Notes under the pieces: generated by a model | What the model saw: the letters and a program-made list of their open reading frames with translations, nothing else | Told to the model about the DNA's origin: nothing | The model's database searches: none | Assembly: GCF_001276715.1 (NCBI RefSeq) | Contig: NZ_LIUQ01000021.1 | Coordinates: 21,218-85,217, forward strand | Length of the DNA: 64,000 nt | Origin: Planktothricoides sp. SR001 | GTDB lineage: Bacteria; Cyanobacteriota; Cyanobacteriia; Cyanobacteriales; Laspinemataceae | Direction: 5' to 3' | In this document: positions 49,973 through 58,740 of the stretch, piece after piece | How positions within the stretch are numbered: position 1 is the stretch's first letter | Layout: the number at the start of each line of letters is the position of its first letter | Made by a program: the position numbers and the translations under genes

Positions 49973-50200
49973 ATGTGTTTAGCTGTACCAGGGAAAATTA
50001 TCAGTATTACCGGGGAAGATCCACTAATGCGTTCTGGGAAAGTCAGCTTTGGTGGGGTTCTCAAAAATGTCAGTCTGGCTTATGTTCCTCAAGCGAAAGT
50101 CGGAGATTATGCTATTATTCATGTAGGCTTCGCCATTAGTCTCATCGATGAAGAAGAAGCTCAACAAACTTTAGACGACTTAAAAAAACTAGCCAGTTAA
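49973..50200 (+). CDS. hypC: Hydrogenase assembly chaperone HypC/HupF
   Basis: A 75-aa chaperone that carries the Fe(CN)2CO unit with HypD and binds the hydrogenase large-subunit precursor. MCLAVPGKIISI gives the essential Cys2 directly after Met. KVSFGGVLKNVSLAYVP and VGDYAIIHVGFAIS complete the OB-like family pattern. The start must be ATG 49973, since the Cys must be second; the frame is open 69 bases further up. Confidence 0.95.
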   Translation: MCLAVPGKIISITGEDPLMRSGKVSFGGVLKNVSLAYVPQAKVGDYAIIHVGFAISLIDEEEAQQTLDDLKKLAS

Positions 50201-51054
50201 CCCATCAAGTTTAAGCAATGGTAAAGGTTAGATAATTTTTGATTAAGATTAGATCAAAAAATGCTCTTAGGCATTATCCGCGATCCCAAACTGGTTTAGG
50301 GCTAAATTTGCCTGGTTTTAGCCGCGATCGCGATCGGGGGAAAGTAGAGCCGTAAATCAGTCGTAAATCAAGATTTACTCACAAGATGCCTAAGTCAGCG
50401 AGACTGATCAAAATATTTTCCAGACTGGCAGGCAAACAAGCAGGGAAACAAGCAGGTAAACACCAGGAAAACGGGTAAATTTCCCTTTTCCTGGATTTTC
50501 ATCGGTTCTAGATGCCCATTGAATATTCACAAATATTAATATTAATATTAATATTTTCTCAGCAATTTCTCTCAACCCCAGGGATCCCAACAATCTCATC
50601 ATTTTTTGGGCAATGGGGTCAGACTGAACCACGGGAAAGATTCATATTTCTTAACAAAAACCGATCATAATTGAAGAATCATTAGAAAACATTAAATTTC
50701 TCGGAAAATCCCCAAATCAGTTATAGAATAATAAAAGTAAGAACTATGGAGTGGGAGTTGTCCATAAAAATATCTCTAACGCCCTTAAAAAAATAAGAAA
50801 TTGCCTGATTCACGCGCCCAACAAGCCCAATAAATTTAAAAACAAAATCACCGATAAATCGGGTGAATCTGAATCAGGGAAATAAACCGGGAATATGTAA
50901 CCTTTACAGTCCCACCACAATCGGTCGTTTTTCACAAGATTCATTGGGGCAAATTCAACATAAATACCCAAAAAATATCCAAAAAAAGCCCCAGAACTCA
51001 ACAGACAGATCGACCCAAAAATTCTGAGAGACTCACAATCAAGTTGAAATAAGT
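50201..51054. other. Long leader region of nifJ with structured segment
   Basis: 854 bp without a supported ORF. A 9-bp inverted repeat (cttaggcat at 50266, atgcctaag at 50386) encloses nested dyads including gctaaa...ttttagc. An attaat tandem lies near 50533-50553. tatagaataat at about 50723 is a possible promoter -10 segment for nifJ. Confidence 0.4.
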
Positions 51055-54000
51055 ATGACTACACGAACTTATGCAACCCTAGACGGGAACGAGGCAGTCG
51101 CCCGCGTTGCCTACAAGCTTAATGAAGTGATTGCCATTTATCCCATCACACCCTCCTCACCAATGGGTGAATGGGCCGATGATTGGATGTCACAAGGTCG
51201 TCCCAACTTATGGGGCACTATTCCCACGGTGATGGAAATGCAATCCGAAGCCGGGGCAGCGGGAACCGTTCACGGTGCCTTGCAAGGCGGGGCAATGACT
51301 ACCACCTTCACCGCATCTCAGGGATTATTATTAATGATCCCCAACTTGTACAAGATTGCCGGTGAACTGACCAGCGCGGTGATCCATGTGGCGGCGCGAT
51401 CGCTTGCGGCCCAAGGGCTGTCAATTTTCGGCGATCACAGCGACGTGATGGCAGTGCGGGCAACGGGAATTGCCCTGCTGAGTTCCGGTTCGGTACAAGA
51501 AGCCCAAGACATGGCTTTAATTGCCCAAGCCGCAACTTTAGAATCGCGGGTGCCTTTTATTCACTTCTTTGAAGGCTTCCGCATTTCCCACGAAGTGCAA
51601 AAAGTGGAACTGCTCGACGACAGCGTTCTGCGGGCAATGATTGATGATGACTTGGTATTAGCTCACCGGGCCCGTGGCATGACCCCAGACCGTCCCGTGT
51701 TGCGCGGTACGGCTCAAAACCCGGATATCTATTTCCAAGCCCGTGAAACTGTCAACCCGTTCTACGATGCTTGTCCCGATATTGTCCAGAAAGCAATGGA
51801 CAAATTTGCGGAACTAACCGGGCGTCAATATAAGATTTATCAGTATGAAGGCGCACCCGATGCCGACCGTGTGATTGTGGTGATGGGTTGCGGTGGGGAA
51901 ACCACTCACGAATTGGTGGATTATTTAACCGCTAAAGGCGAAAAAGTTGGTGTGCTGAAAGTGCGTTTGTATCGCCCGTTAGACGCCCAACGGTTAGTAG
52001 CTGAACTGCCAAAAACCGTCAAGAAAATTGCCGTGCTCGATCGCACCAAAGAACCAGGATCTGCTGGAGAACCCCTCTATTTAGATGTGGTGACTGCCCT
52101 GAACGAAGCATGGGAAGGCCCAATGCCCAAAGTGGTTGGCGGTCGCTATGGTCTATCTTCTAAAGAATTTAACGCGGCGATGGCCAAAGGGGTATTTGAT
52201 AATTTGGCCCAAGATAAGCCAAAGAATCATTTCACCATTGGCATTAACGACGACCTCGGCCATACTTCCATTGCTTATGACCCGAAATTCTCCGTAGAAC
52301 CGGATAACGTGGTCAAGGCTATGTTCTACGGTTTGGGGGCTGATGGCACCGTTGGGGCCAACAAAAACTCGATTAAGATTATTGGGGAAGAAACCGATAA
52401 TTACGCTCAAGGTTATTTCGTCTATGACTCCAAGAAATCTGGGGCAATGACGGTTTCTCACTTGCGCTTTGGCCCGAATCCCATTCGCTCTATTTACCTC
52501 ATTGAACAAGCCAATTTTGTCGGCTGTCACCAGTGGATTTTCCTGGAAAAATTTGATGTCTTACGCTCCGCTGGTCAAGGGGCAACCTTCCTGCTGAACA
52601 GTCCTTTTGGACCCGATGAAGTGTGGGATCAATTACCCATTGAAGTCCAAGAAGATATTGTTCGCAAGAATCTGAAGTTATTCGTCATTAATGCCAACAA
52701 AGTTGCCCGTGAAAATGGCATGGCCGGACGGATTAATACGATTATGCAGGTGTGCTTCTTTGCCCTGTCCAATGTGTTGCCACGGGAAGAGGCGATCGCG
52801 CAAATCAAGAAAGCGATTAAAAAGACCTACGGCAAGAAAGGGGAAGAAATCGTCCGAGTCAACCTGCAAGCGGTTGACAACACCCTGGACAACCTATTTG
52901 AAGTCAATATCGGTGATGTCACCAGCACCATCAAACGTCCCCCGGCAGTTTCGCCTCTCGCCCCAGATTTTGTGCGCGAAGTCGAAGCCAAAATGCTGAT
53001 CAAAGAAGGGGAAGACCTGCCCGTGAGTGCTTTACCTTGCGACGGCACCTATCCCACCGGCACCGCTAAATGGGAAAAACGCAACCTGGCGGAAGAAATT
53101 CCCGTTTGGGATCCAGATGTTTGCGTCCAATGTGGCAAGTGCATCATGGTTTGCCCCCACGCGGTGATTCGCGGCAAAGCTTACGATGAAAGCCAGTTAG
53201 CTAATGCCCCGGCCACCTTTAAGTTCACAGATACTAAAGATAAAGACTTTGCCGGAACCAAGTTCACCATCCAGGTAGCCCCAGAAGATTGCACGGGATG
53301 CGGTATTTGTGTGGATGTTTGCCCTGCGAAGAATAAGGCGCAACCTTCCCGCAAGGCGATTAACATGGCAGAGCAGTTGCCCTTGCGTCAACCAGAGGCG
53401 GAAAACTGGGAATTCTTCTTGAAGTTGCCCAATCCCGATCGCCAACAACTGCATATCGATCGCATTCGCCAACAACAATGGCAAGAACCCTTATTTGAGT
53501 TCTCTGGTGCTTGTGCCGGTTGTGGGGAAACTCCTTATGTGAAATTAATTTCCCAATTATTTGGCGATCGCATGATTGTCGCCAACGCCACCGGCTGCTC
53601 CTCCATTTACGGCGGCAACCTGCCCACCACCCCCTGGGCGCAAAACGCAGACGGACGTGGCCCAACCTGGTCGAACAGCTTATTTGAAGATAACGCCGAA
53701 TTTGGCCTGGGCTTCCGCCTAACCGTCAACAAATTTGCCCAATTTGCCGGGGAATTATTAGTCAAACTCGGTGGTGAAGTGGGAGATAATCTCGTCCGGG
53801 ATATCCTCAACAACACCCAAAAATCTGAAGCGGACATCTGGGAACAACGGGACCGAGTAGCCGCCCTGAAAGAAAAACTGCAACAAATCAATTCTCCCGA
53901 CGCCAAACAGCTTCTCAGTTTAGCGGATTATCTAGTCAAGAAATCCGTCTGGATTCTCGGTGGTGACGGCTGGGCTTATGATATTGGCTACGGTGGTTTA

Positions 54001-54615
54001 GACCATGTACTCGCCAGCGGCCATAACGTGAATGTTCTGGTCATGGATACGGAAGTTTATTCCAATACCGGCGGACAATCTTCTAAAGCCACTCCTCGCG
54101 GCGCTGTGGCCAAGTTTGCCGCTGGTGGCAAACCCAGTCCCAAGAAAGACCTGGGCATGATGATGATGACCTACGGCAATATCTATGTAGCATCGGTGGC
54201 TATGGGGGCACGGGATGAACATACCCTGAAAGCATTCATCGAAGCGGAAGCTTATGATGGCCCGTCGATTATTATTGCCTACAGCCATTGCATCGCTCAC
54301 GGCATTAACATGACCACCGCTATGAGTCACCAGAAAGAAGTGGTAGAAAGCGGACGCTGGTTGCTGTATCGCTATAATCCAGCCCTGAAAGAACAAGGAC
54401 TCAACCCACTGCAATTGGATAGCCGTTCACCCAAGAAGAAAGTGGCCGATTCTTTGTTGCAAGAAAACCGCTTCAAGATGCTGACTAAGAGCAAGCCCGA
54501 AGCCGCTAAAGTCCTGCAAAAACAAGCCCAACAAGACGTGGACGATCGCTGGAAAGTTTATGAATATCTAGCATCCCGGTCTTTGGAAAATGGTAACGGT
54601 AACGGACATCAGTAG
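51055..54615 (+). CDS. nifJ: Pyruvate:ferredoxin/flavodoxin oxidoreductase
   Basis: An 1186-aa TPP and Fe-S enzyme that oxidises pyruvate to acetyl-CoA and CO2, reducing ferredoxin or flavodoxin. Domain order is normal: the TYATLDGNEAVARVAYKLNE pyruvate-binding domain, a transketolase-like and gamma domain, then two [4Fe-4S] motifs (VCVQCGKCIMVCPH at ~688-701 and CTGCGICVDVCPA at ~745). The proximal-cluster Cys residues lie in GACAGCGE, ATGCSS and YSHCIAHG, and the TPP motif is in GGDGWAYDIGYGGLDH. Full length, ending in a Gly/Asn tail. A DHOD-like gene lies 1.3 kb downstream on the same strand. The enzyme serves fermentation, mixotrophy or nitrogen-fixation electron supply. Confidence 0.97.
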   Translation: MTTRTYATLDGNEAVARVAYKLNEVIAIYPITPSSPMGEWADDWMSQGRPNLWGTIPTVMEMQSEAGAAGTVHGALQGGAMTTTFTASQGLLLMIPNLYKIAGELTSAVIHVAARSLAAQGLSIFGDHSDVMAVRATGIALLSSGSVQEAQDMALIAQAATLESRVPFIHFFEGFRISHEVQKVELLDDSVLRAMIDDDLVLAHRARGMTPDRPVLRGTAQNPDIYFQARETVNPFYDACPDIVQKAMDKFAELTGRQYKIYQYEGAPDADRVIVVMGCGGETTHELVDYLTAKGEKVGVLKVRLYRPLDAQRLVAELPKTVKKIAVLDRTKEPGSAGEPLYLDVVTALNEAWEGPMPKVVGGRYGLSSKEFNAAMAKGVFDNLAQDKPKNHFTIGINDDLGHTSIAYDPKFSVEPDNVVKAMFYGLGADGTVGANKNSIKIIGEETDNYAQGYFVYDSKKSGAMTVSHLRFGPNPIRSIYLIEQANFVGCHQWIFLEKFDVLRSAGQGATFLLNSPFGPDEVWDQLPIEVQEDIVRKNLKLFVINANKVARENGMAGRINTIMQVCFFALSNVLPREEAIAQIKKAIKKTYGKKGEEIVRVNLQAVDNTLDNLFEVNIGDVTSTIKRPPAVSPLAPDFVREVEAKMLIKEGEDLPVSALPCDGTYPTGTAKWEKRNLAEEIPVWDPDVCVQCGKCIMVCPHAVIRGKAYDESQLANAPATFKFTDTKDKDFAGTKFTIQVAPEDCTGCGICVDVCPAKNKAQPSRKAINMAEQLPLRQPEAENWEFFLKLPNPDRQQLHIDRIRQQQWQEPLFEFSGACAGCGETPYVKLISQLFGDRMIVANATGCSSIYGGNLPTTPWAQNADGRGPTWSNSLFEDNAEFGLGFRLTVNKFAQFAGELLVKLGGEVGDNLVRDILNNTQKSEADIWEQRDRVAALKEKLQQINSPDAKQLLSLADYLVKKSVWILGGDGWAYDIGYGGLDHVLASGHNVNVLVMDTEVYSNTGGQSSKATPRGAVAKFAAGGKPSPKKDLGMMMMTYGNIYVASVAMGARDEHTLKAFIEAEAYDGPSIIIAYSHCIAHGINMTTAMSHQKEVVESGRWLLYRYNPALKEQGLNPLQLDSRSPKKKVADSLLQENRFKMLTKSKPEAAKVLQKQAQQDVDDRWKVYEYLASRSLENGNGNGHQ

Positions 54616-54698
54616 TGGTTGTTAAGTGATGTTGTTTGTTGGAAAGTTGTTTGTTGTTTGTTATTTGATGACACCAATAACGAAGAACGAAGAACGAA

Positions 54699-54774
54699 GG
54701 GTTCAGAAACCGGGTTTTTATCCCACATCTTGCTTAACCAACAAAACGTATCGAAAAAACCCGGTTTCTTTTCA
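54699..54774. repeat. Type B-like palindrome, upstream copy
   Basis: ggttcagaaaccgggttttt ... aaaaaacccggtttctttt, ~76 bp, placed just before the SMP-30 gene. It differs at only a few bases from the copy at 55808-55885 on the other side of that gene. It follows gttgtttgttgtttg tandems. Confidence 0.9.
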
Positions 54775-54788
54775 ATAACCCAAAAACT

Positions 54789-55769
54789 ATGACCAACATC
54801 AAAGATTTCCGACTCAACCCAGACCAGTTACGCTTTTTTGGCCAAAATTTGCACCGTCCCGAAAGCATCATTGCCACTAAGGACGGCACTCTCTGGGTGT
54901 CAGATCGGCAAGCGGCTGTCACTCGCATTGACGCAGATGGCACCCAAACCGCGATCGGTCACATGGGTGCTGAACCCAATGGTCTGGCAATGGATCGTCA
55001 TCGGGACAAGCATCGTAGGGGCAATCTTTATGTGGCGAATATCGGCGATGGGAAGTTTTACAAGCTATATCCCGACGGCACGGAGGAGGTACTCCTAAGT
55101 GAGTTTGAAGGCAAACCCCTGGGATCTCCGAATTTTGTGTTTATCGACCGGCGCGATCGCCTCTGGTTATCAGTTTCTACTCGCACCTTGCCCTGGGTTG
55201 CGGCAGCGATTAATCCCCGTCCCGATGGGTATATTCTGCTGATGGATGAAAACGGGGTCCGCATGGTTGCCGATGGCATTTATTTTACGAATGAAATTCG
55301 CCTGGATGCCAATGAAGAATATCTCTATGTGGCAGAAACCATGAAATCGCGGATCCTGCGTTTTCCAGTTAACCCTGATGGCAGTTTGGGCTCGCGCGAA
55401 GTCTTTGGACCCGATCCTCTGGATTACGGTGCTTGGGTCGATGGTTTCACCTTTGATATCGAAGGCAATCTTTGGATTACAACTCCCCTACGCAATGGGT
55501 TAGGAATTCTCACTCCTGATGGCGATTATCACGTCGTTTTTGAAGAGGTAAAACCGGATGCATTAAAAAATGCTGTCACCAACCTAGAAGCCAATCAATT
55601 AAAGCCAGAAGATATCTTCGCTTGCGCCGGAGAAAATTGGCCATTTCCTACTAGCGTGACTTTTGCCGGATCGGACTTAAAAACGGTGTATGTGGGTTCT
55701 TTAATTATGCCCCATTTAATTACTTTTGAGTCGCCAATTCCCGGTTTACCCATGCGCCATTGGCATTAA
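54789..55769 (+). CDS. SMP-30/gluconolactonase-like protein
   Basis: A 326-aa six-bladed beta-propeller of the SMP-30/gluconolactonase/LRE family, probably a lactonase or related hydrolase. Family features: HRPESIIATKDGTLWVSD, GAEPNGLAMD, GSPNFVFIDRRDRLWLS, FTNEIRLDANEEYLYVAET and WVDGFTFDIEGNLWIT, which carry the metal-binding Glu/Asn/Asp positions. There is no signal peptide. A short insert RDKHRRG after AMDRH may be repeat-derived. The gene is bracketed by two near-identical palindromic repeats. The substrate is unknown. Confidence 0.82.
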   Translation: MTNIKDFRLNPDQLRFFGQNLHRPESIIATKDGTLWVSDRQAAVTRIDADGTQTAIGHMGAEPNGLAMDRHRDKHRRGNLYVANIGDGKFYKLYPDGTEEVLLSEFEGKPLGSPNFVFIDRRDRLWLSVSTRTLPWVAAAINPRPDGYILLMDENGVRMVADGIYFTNEIRLDANEEYLYVAETMKSRILRFPVNPDGSLGSREVFGPDPLDYGAWVDGFTFDIEGNLWITTPLRNGLGILTPDGDYHVVFEEVKPDALKNAVTNLEANQLKPEDIFACAGENWPFPTSVTFAGSDLKTVYVGSLIMPHLITFESPIPGLPMRHWH

Positions 55770-55807
55770 GTAATGTTGTTTGTTGTTTGTTGTTTGTTGT
55801 TTGATGT

Positions 55808-55885
55808 GGGTTCAGAAACCGGGTTTTTATTCCACATCTTGCTTAACCAACAAAACGTATCTAAAAAAACCCGGTTTCTTTTCAA
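55808..55885. repeat. Type B-like palindrome, downstream copy
   Basis: Nearly identical to 54699-54774, same orientation, also preceded by gttgtttgttgtttg tandems. It lies between the SMP-30 and DHOD-like genes, with the DHOD-like ribosome site (agaagga) directly after it. Confidence 0.9.
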
Positions 55886-55906
55886 ACATTAGAAGGAAAA
55901 CAGAAA

Positions 55907-56917
55907 ATGGATTTAACTACGACTTATTTAGGTTTAAATTTGCGATCGCCCCTTGTGCCCTCAGCCGCGCAACCTTTGACTGAGGAAATTGATAATGTCA
56001 AACGGCTAGAAGATGCGGGGGCAGCGGCAGTAGTTTTGCATAGTATTTTTGCCGAACAACTGCGGATTGAACAATATGAACTGCATCATCACACCACTTA
56101 TGGGACGGAAAGTTTTGCCGAAGCGCTGACTTATTTTCCCGAACCAGATGAATATAAAGTCGGCCCAGAAACCTATCTAGAACATATTCAAAAAGCCAAA
56201 GAAATGGTGGATATTCCCATCATTGCTTCCCTGAATGGGGCATCATTAGGTCAATGGGTTGACTTTTCCAAACAAATTCAACAAGCCGGTGCCGATGCTT
56301 TAGAATTAAATATCTACAGTATCCCCACGGATATGCACAAAACAGGGGCACAGGTTGAAGAAGAATATATCGAAATCGTGGAAGCAGTCCGCGCTGATGT
56401 CACCATTCCACTGACCATTAAACTGAGTCCTTATTTTAGCAACATGGCAAATATGGCCTCTCGGTTGACGAAAGCAGGGGCGAATGGTTTGGTATTATTC
56501 AACCGCTTTATGCAGGAAGATATTAACCCTGAAGAGTTGGAAGTTTGGCCGCATTTAGTATTAAGTAATGTCCAAGAATCTCTCTTGCCAATGCGTTGGA
56601 TTGCCCTATTATATGGTCGCATTCATGCAGATATGGCCGCTACCAGTGGGATTCAAAAAGGCCATGATGTGGTGAAACTTTTAATGGCTGGGGCAAAAGT
56701 GACTCATGTTTGTTCACCATTACTCCGTCATGGGATTTCTCACCTAGCAGAAATTGAGCGGGAACTGGTGCATTGGATGGAAGAAAATGAATATGAATCC
56801 GTGCAGCAAATGATTGGCACCATGTCACAAGTTAATGTGGCTGATGAAAGTGCCTATGAACGGGCTCAATATATGAAAGTTGTTCAAAGTTTTAATCCCG
56901 ATCGCGTCCTGATTTAG
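55907..56917 (+). CDS. Dihydroorotate dehydrogenase-like flavoprotein
   Basis: A 336-aa TIM-barrel protein of the DHOD family. LGLNLRSPLVPSAAQPLTEE is the FMN-domain opening; IPIIASLNGASLGQWVDFSK, ALELNIYSIPTD and PLTIKLSPYFSNMANMA match barrel strands with phosphate/FMN contacts; GAKVTHVCSPLLRHG ends it. It is a divergent paralogue rather than PyrD. Such genes occur next to nifJ in cyanobacteria, as here. The substrate is unproven. AGAAGGA precedes ATG 55907. Confidence 0.85.
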   Translation: MDLTTTYLGLNLRSPLVPSAAQPLTEEIDNVKRLEDAGAAAVVLHSIFAEQLRIEQYELHHHTTYGTESFAEALTYFPEPDEYKVGPETYLEHIQKAKEMVDIPIIASLNGASLGQWVDFSKQIQQAGADALELNIYSIPTDMHKTGAQVEEEYIEIVEAVRADVTIPLTIKLSPYFSNMANMASRLTKAGANGLVLFNRFMQEDINPEELEVWPHLVLSNVQESLLPMRWIALLYGRIHADMAATSGIQKGHDVVKLLMAGAKVTHVCSPLLRHGISHLAEIERELVHWMEENEYESVQQMIGTMSQVNVADESAYERAQYMKVVQSFNPDRVLI

Positions 56918-56923
56918 GATAGC

Positions 56924-57015
56924 CCAGAAACCGGGTTTATTGAGACTACCTTTGCCACCAATTAAGAAACCGGGTAACTTCGGCGAAACCCGGTTTCTTA
57001 CCCGGTTTCTTGCTG
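56924..57015. repeat. Rearranged type B palindrome
   Basis: Contains agaaaccgggttta, aagaaaccgggtaac, gcgaaacccggtttctt and cccggtttcttgctgg: four arm-like segments in mixed state. Non-coding; follows the DHOD-like gene. Confidence 0.8.
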
Positions 57016-57123
57016 GCGGCAAAAAACCAAAAATATATAATCCGTTTAATAGACAAGAGTTTACGCAGGACGGATTGATCCCCCCAACCCCCCTTAAAAC
57101 CGCCATCGAGTTTGCACGAATGA

Positions 57124-57209
57124 AAGCCAGAATTGTCTAATGATCGATATCGTATTTGCTTTGGGGCGATCGCGGTGCTGAGAACGTTGAAATTGTCGAT
57201 TATCACTAA
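57124..57209 (+). pseudogene. HigB-type toxin remnant
   Basis: LSNDRYRICF (57133-57162) and, after a frame change, AENVEIVDYH then stop (57177-57209) are the last two conserved strands of HigB/RelE-family toxins. The start and most of the gene are gone and the linking segment is out of frame. It sits directly before higA, the normal HigB-HigA order. Confidence 0.65.
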
Positions 57210-57256
57210 ATATCATTAATATACTACTAAAATATACTACTAAGAGAGTCAGTTTT

Positions 57257-57568
57257 ATGATTCGCTTTCCCACTCATCGCCCACCCACTCACCCTGGGGA
57301 GATGATATTAGAAGAGTTTTTGATTCCGATGGGTCTGACACCGGAAGAATTAGCCGATGCTATTCATCTATCATATCAGCACGTTAATGAAATTATTAAC
57401 CAACGGCAAGAAATTACTCCGAGTACGGCTCTGCGGCTGGCTAAATTCTTTGGTATTTCCCCGGATTTCTGGATGAATCTGCAACTGCGTTGGGATTTAT
57501 ATCAGGCAGAGCAGAAAGACCAAGATATCCTTAAGACAATTCGCCCGTATCTGTCAACATCTGCCTAA
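57257..57568 (+). CDS. higA: HigA family antitoxin (XRE HTH)
   Basis: A 103-aa antitoxin. HPGEMILEEFLIPMGLTPEEL is the HigA opening. The helix-turn-helix is ELADAIHLSYQHVNEIINQR, and TALRLAKFFGISPDFWMNLQ is the family end. ATG 57257 follows a weak gagag purine run. The HigB partner is only a remnant upstream, so HigA is orphaned and may act only as an autorepressor or a rescue antitoxin. Confidence 0.9.
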   Translation: MIRFPTHRPPTHPGEMILEEFLIPMGLTPEELADAIHLSYQHVNEIINQRQEITPSTALRLAKFFGISPDFWMNLQLRWDLYQAEQKDQDILKTIRPYLSTSA

Positions 57569-57586
57569 AAATAGGGACGATCGGCC

Positions 57587-57965
57587 TAGAAACCGGGTTT
57601 CTTTACACTATCTTTGCCACCCAAGCATTTGCCAGGGCGAAGCATGACCGTATATAGGTTATTGGTTGTAACCCGATATTTACTGCGGTCAAGATCACGC
57701 CCCTACGGATATATTTATTGTAGGCGATCGCCCCTTTGCCCCCGCCCCAGAAACCGGGTTTCTTTAGACCATCTTTGCCACCCCACCAAAATGCTCATAG
57801 AAACCCGGTTTCTTGCTTGCTGACAACTCGTGAACCCCAGAAACCGGGTTTCTTTAGACTATCTTTGCCACCCAAACCCAGAAACCGGGTTTCTTCAGAT
57901 AACCTTTGCCACTAACCAACAACTCTTATAGAAACCCGGTTTCTTGCCCCGGTTTCTTGCTTGCT
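57587..57965. repeat. Type B palindromes with an inverted type A variant
   Basis: Type B arm pieces at 57587-57625, a type A variant in reverse orientation at 57633-57716 (arms gcatgaccg / cggtcaagatcacgcc), then further type B copies at 57747-57830 and 57838-57965, also reversed compared with those at 43-45 kb. Non-coding, between higA and the interrupted LOTUS-like gene. Confidence 0.88.
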
Positions 57966-57987
57966 GGCAACGACAATGCGATCGCGC

Positions 57988-58740
57988 TTAGATGACATTT
58001 GGCTCGATCGTAATTTGCCAACCATCATCTACTTGTTTCACAGATAACTCAGGAATATTTTTCAGGAAATCAACCAATTTAATTTGAATCGATAAGCTGC
58101 GGAATATCCCCCGAATTGGTTGCCGATAATATTTGGAAAATTCTTGACTTAATGCGCCAATGGTGGTAAAATTTTGGGGATGATTTATCGTTAAACTTTT
58201 AACTAATTATAGCAAAACAAATTCCAAGTAAACCCTAGATTTTATTTCATCAATTAATTTGGGCTTATATGGTAAACCGGCTGGTTTGACAAAAAGGCTA
58301 TTTTGTGGTTTGGGAATTTCTTGTGGTTTGGGAGTTTCTTGATATTCCTCTGATTTTAGCAGATCCAGCAAGCGTCCGTCAACTTTCCAGGGTCGTTTGA
58401 TAGTGTATTTAATTGAAAGTGCTGTAGTGGTTTTTTCTGGGGTTAAATTAGGATTGATCGCCGAAAAAGCAGCCACATAAAACTCTTGAGTATCGGGATG
58501 GTTGTAGATAGAAAAGCGTTGGCTGCTAGTCAGAAAGCTTTTTAAACAGTCGTAGCCTTTCTGTTTCATCACTGCTTTCAGTGAAATATGGTATTTATCT
58601 GCAAACAACTTACAAAGTGTAGTTGCCGTAAACCAGGGCCGATCGGTTTCTGCCGATAACTGAACCATGAAGCGTTCCAATTCTAGGAAAATCTGTTCGG
58701 CTGGTAAAGGCGAAAAGTCATGTTCCTCGGAGTTATTCAT
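57988..58740 (-). pseudogene. LOTUS/OST-HTH-like protein interrupted by one in-frame stop
   Basis: The first 177 codons (58740 to 58207) end at TAA 58207-58209. The same frame then stays open for 72 further codons to a TAA at 57988-57990. The first part has a winged-helix-like module (PWFTATTLCKLFADKYHISL, then GYDCLKSFLTSSQRFSIY). The downstream part has a second similar one (FTTIGALSQEFSKYYRQPI, LVDFLKNIPELSVKQV). The spacing of two such modules fits OST-HTH/LOTUS proteins, which bind RNA in other systems; the assignment is by pattern only. The single nonsense codon indicates either a recent pseudogene, readthrough, or a sequence error. Confidence 0.65.
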
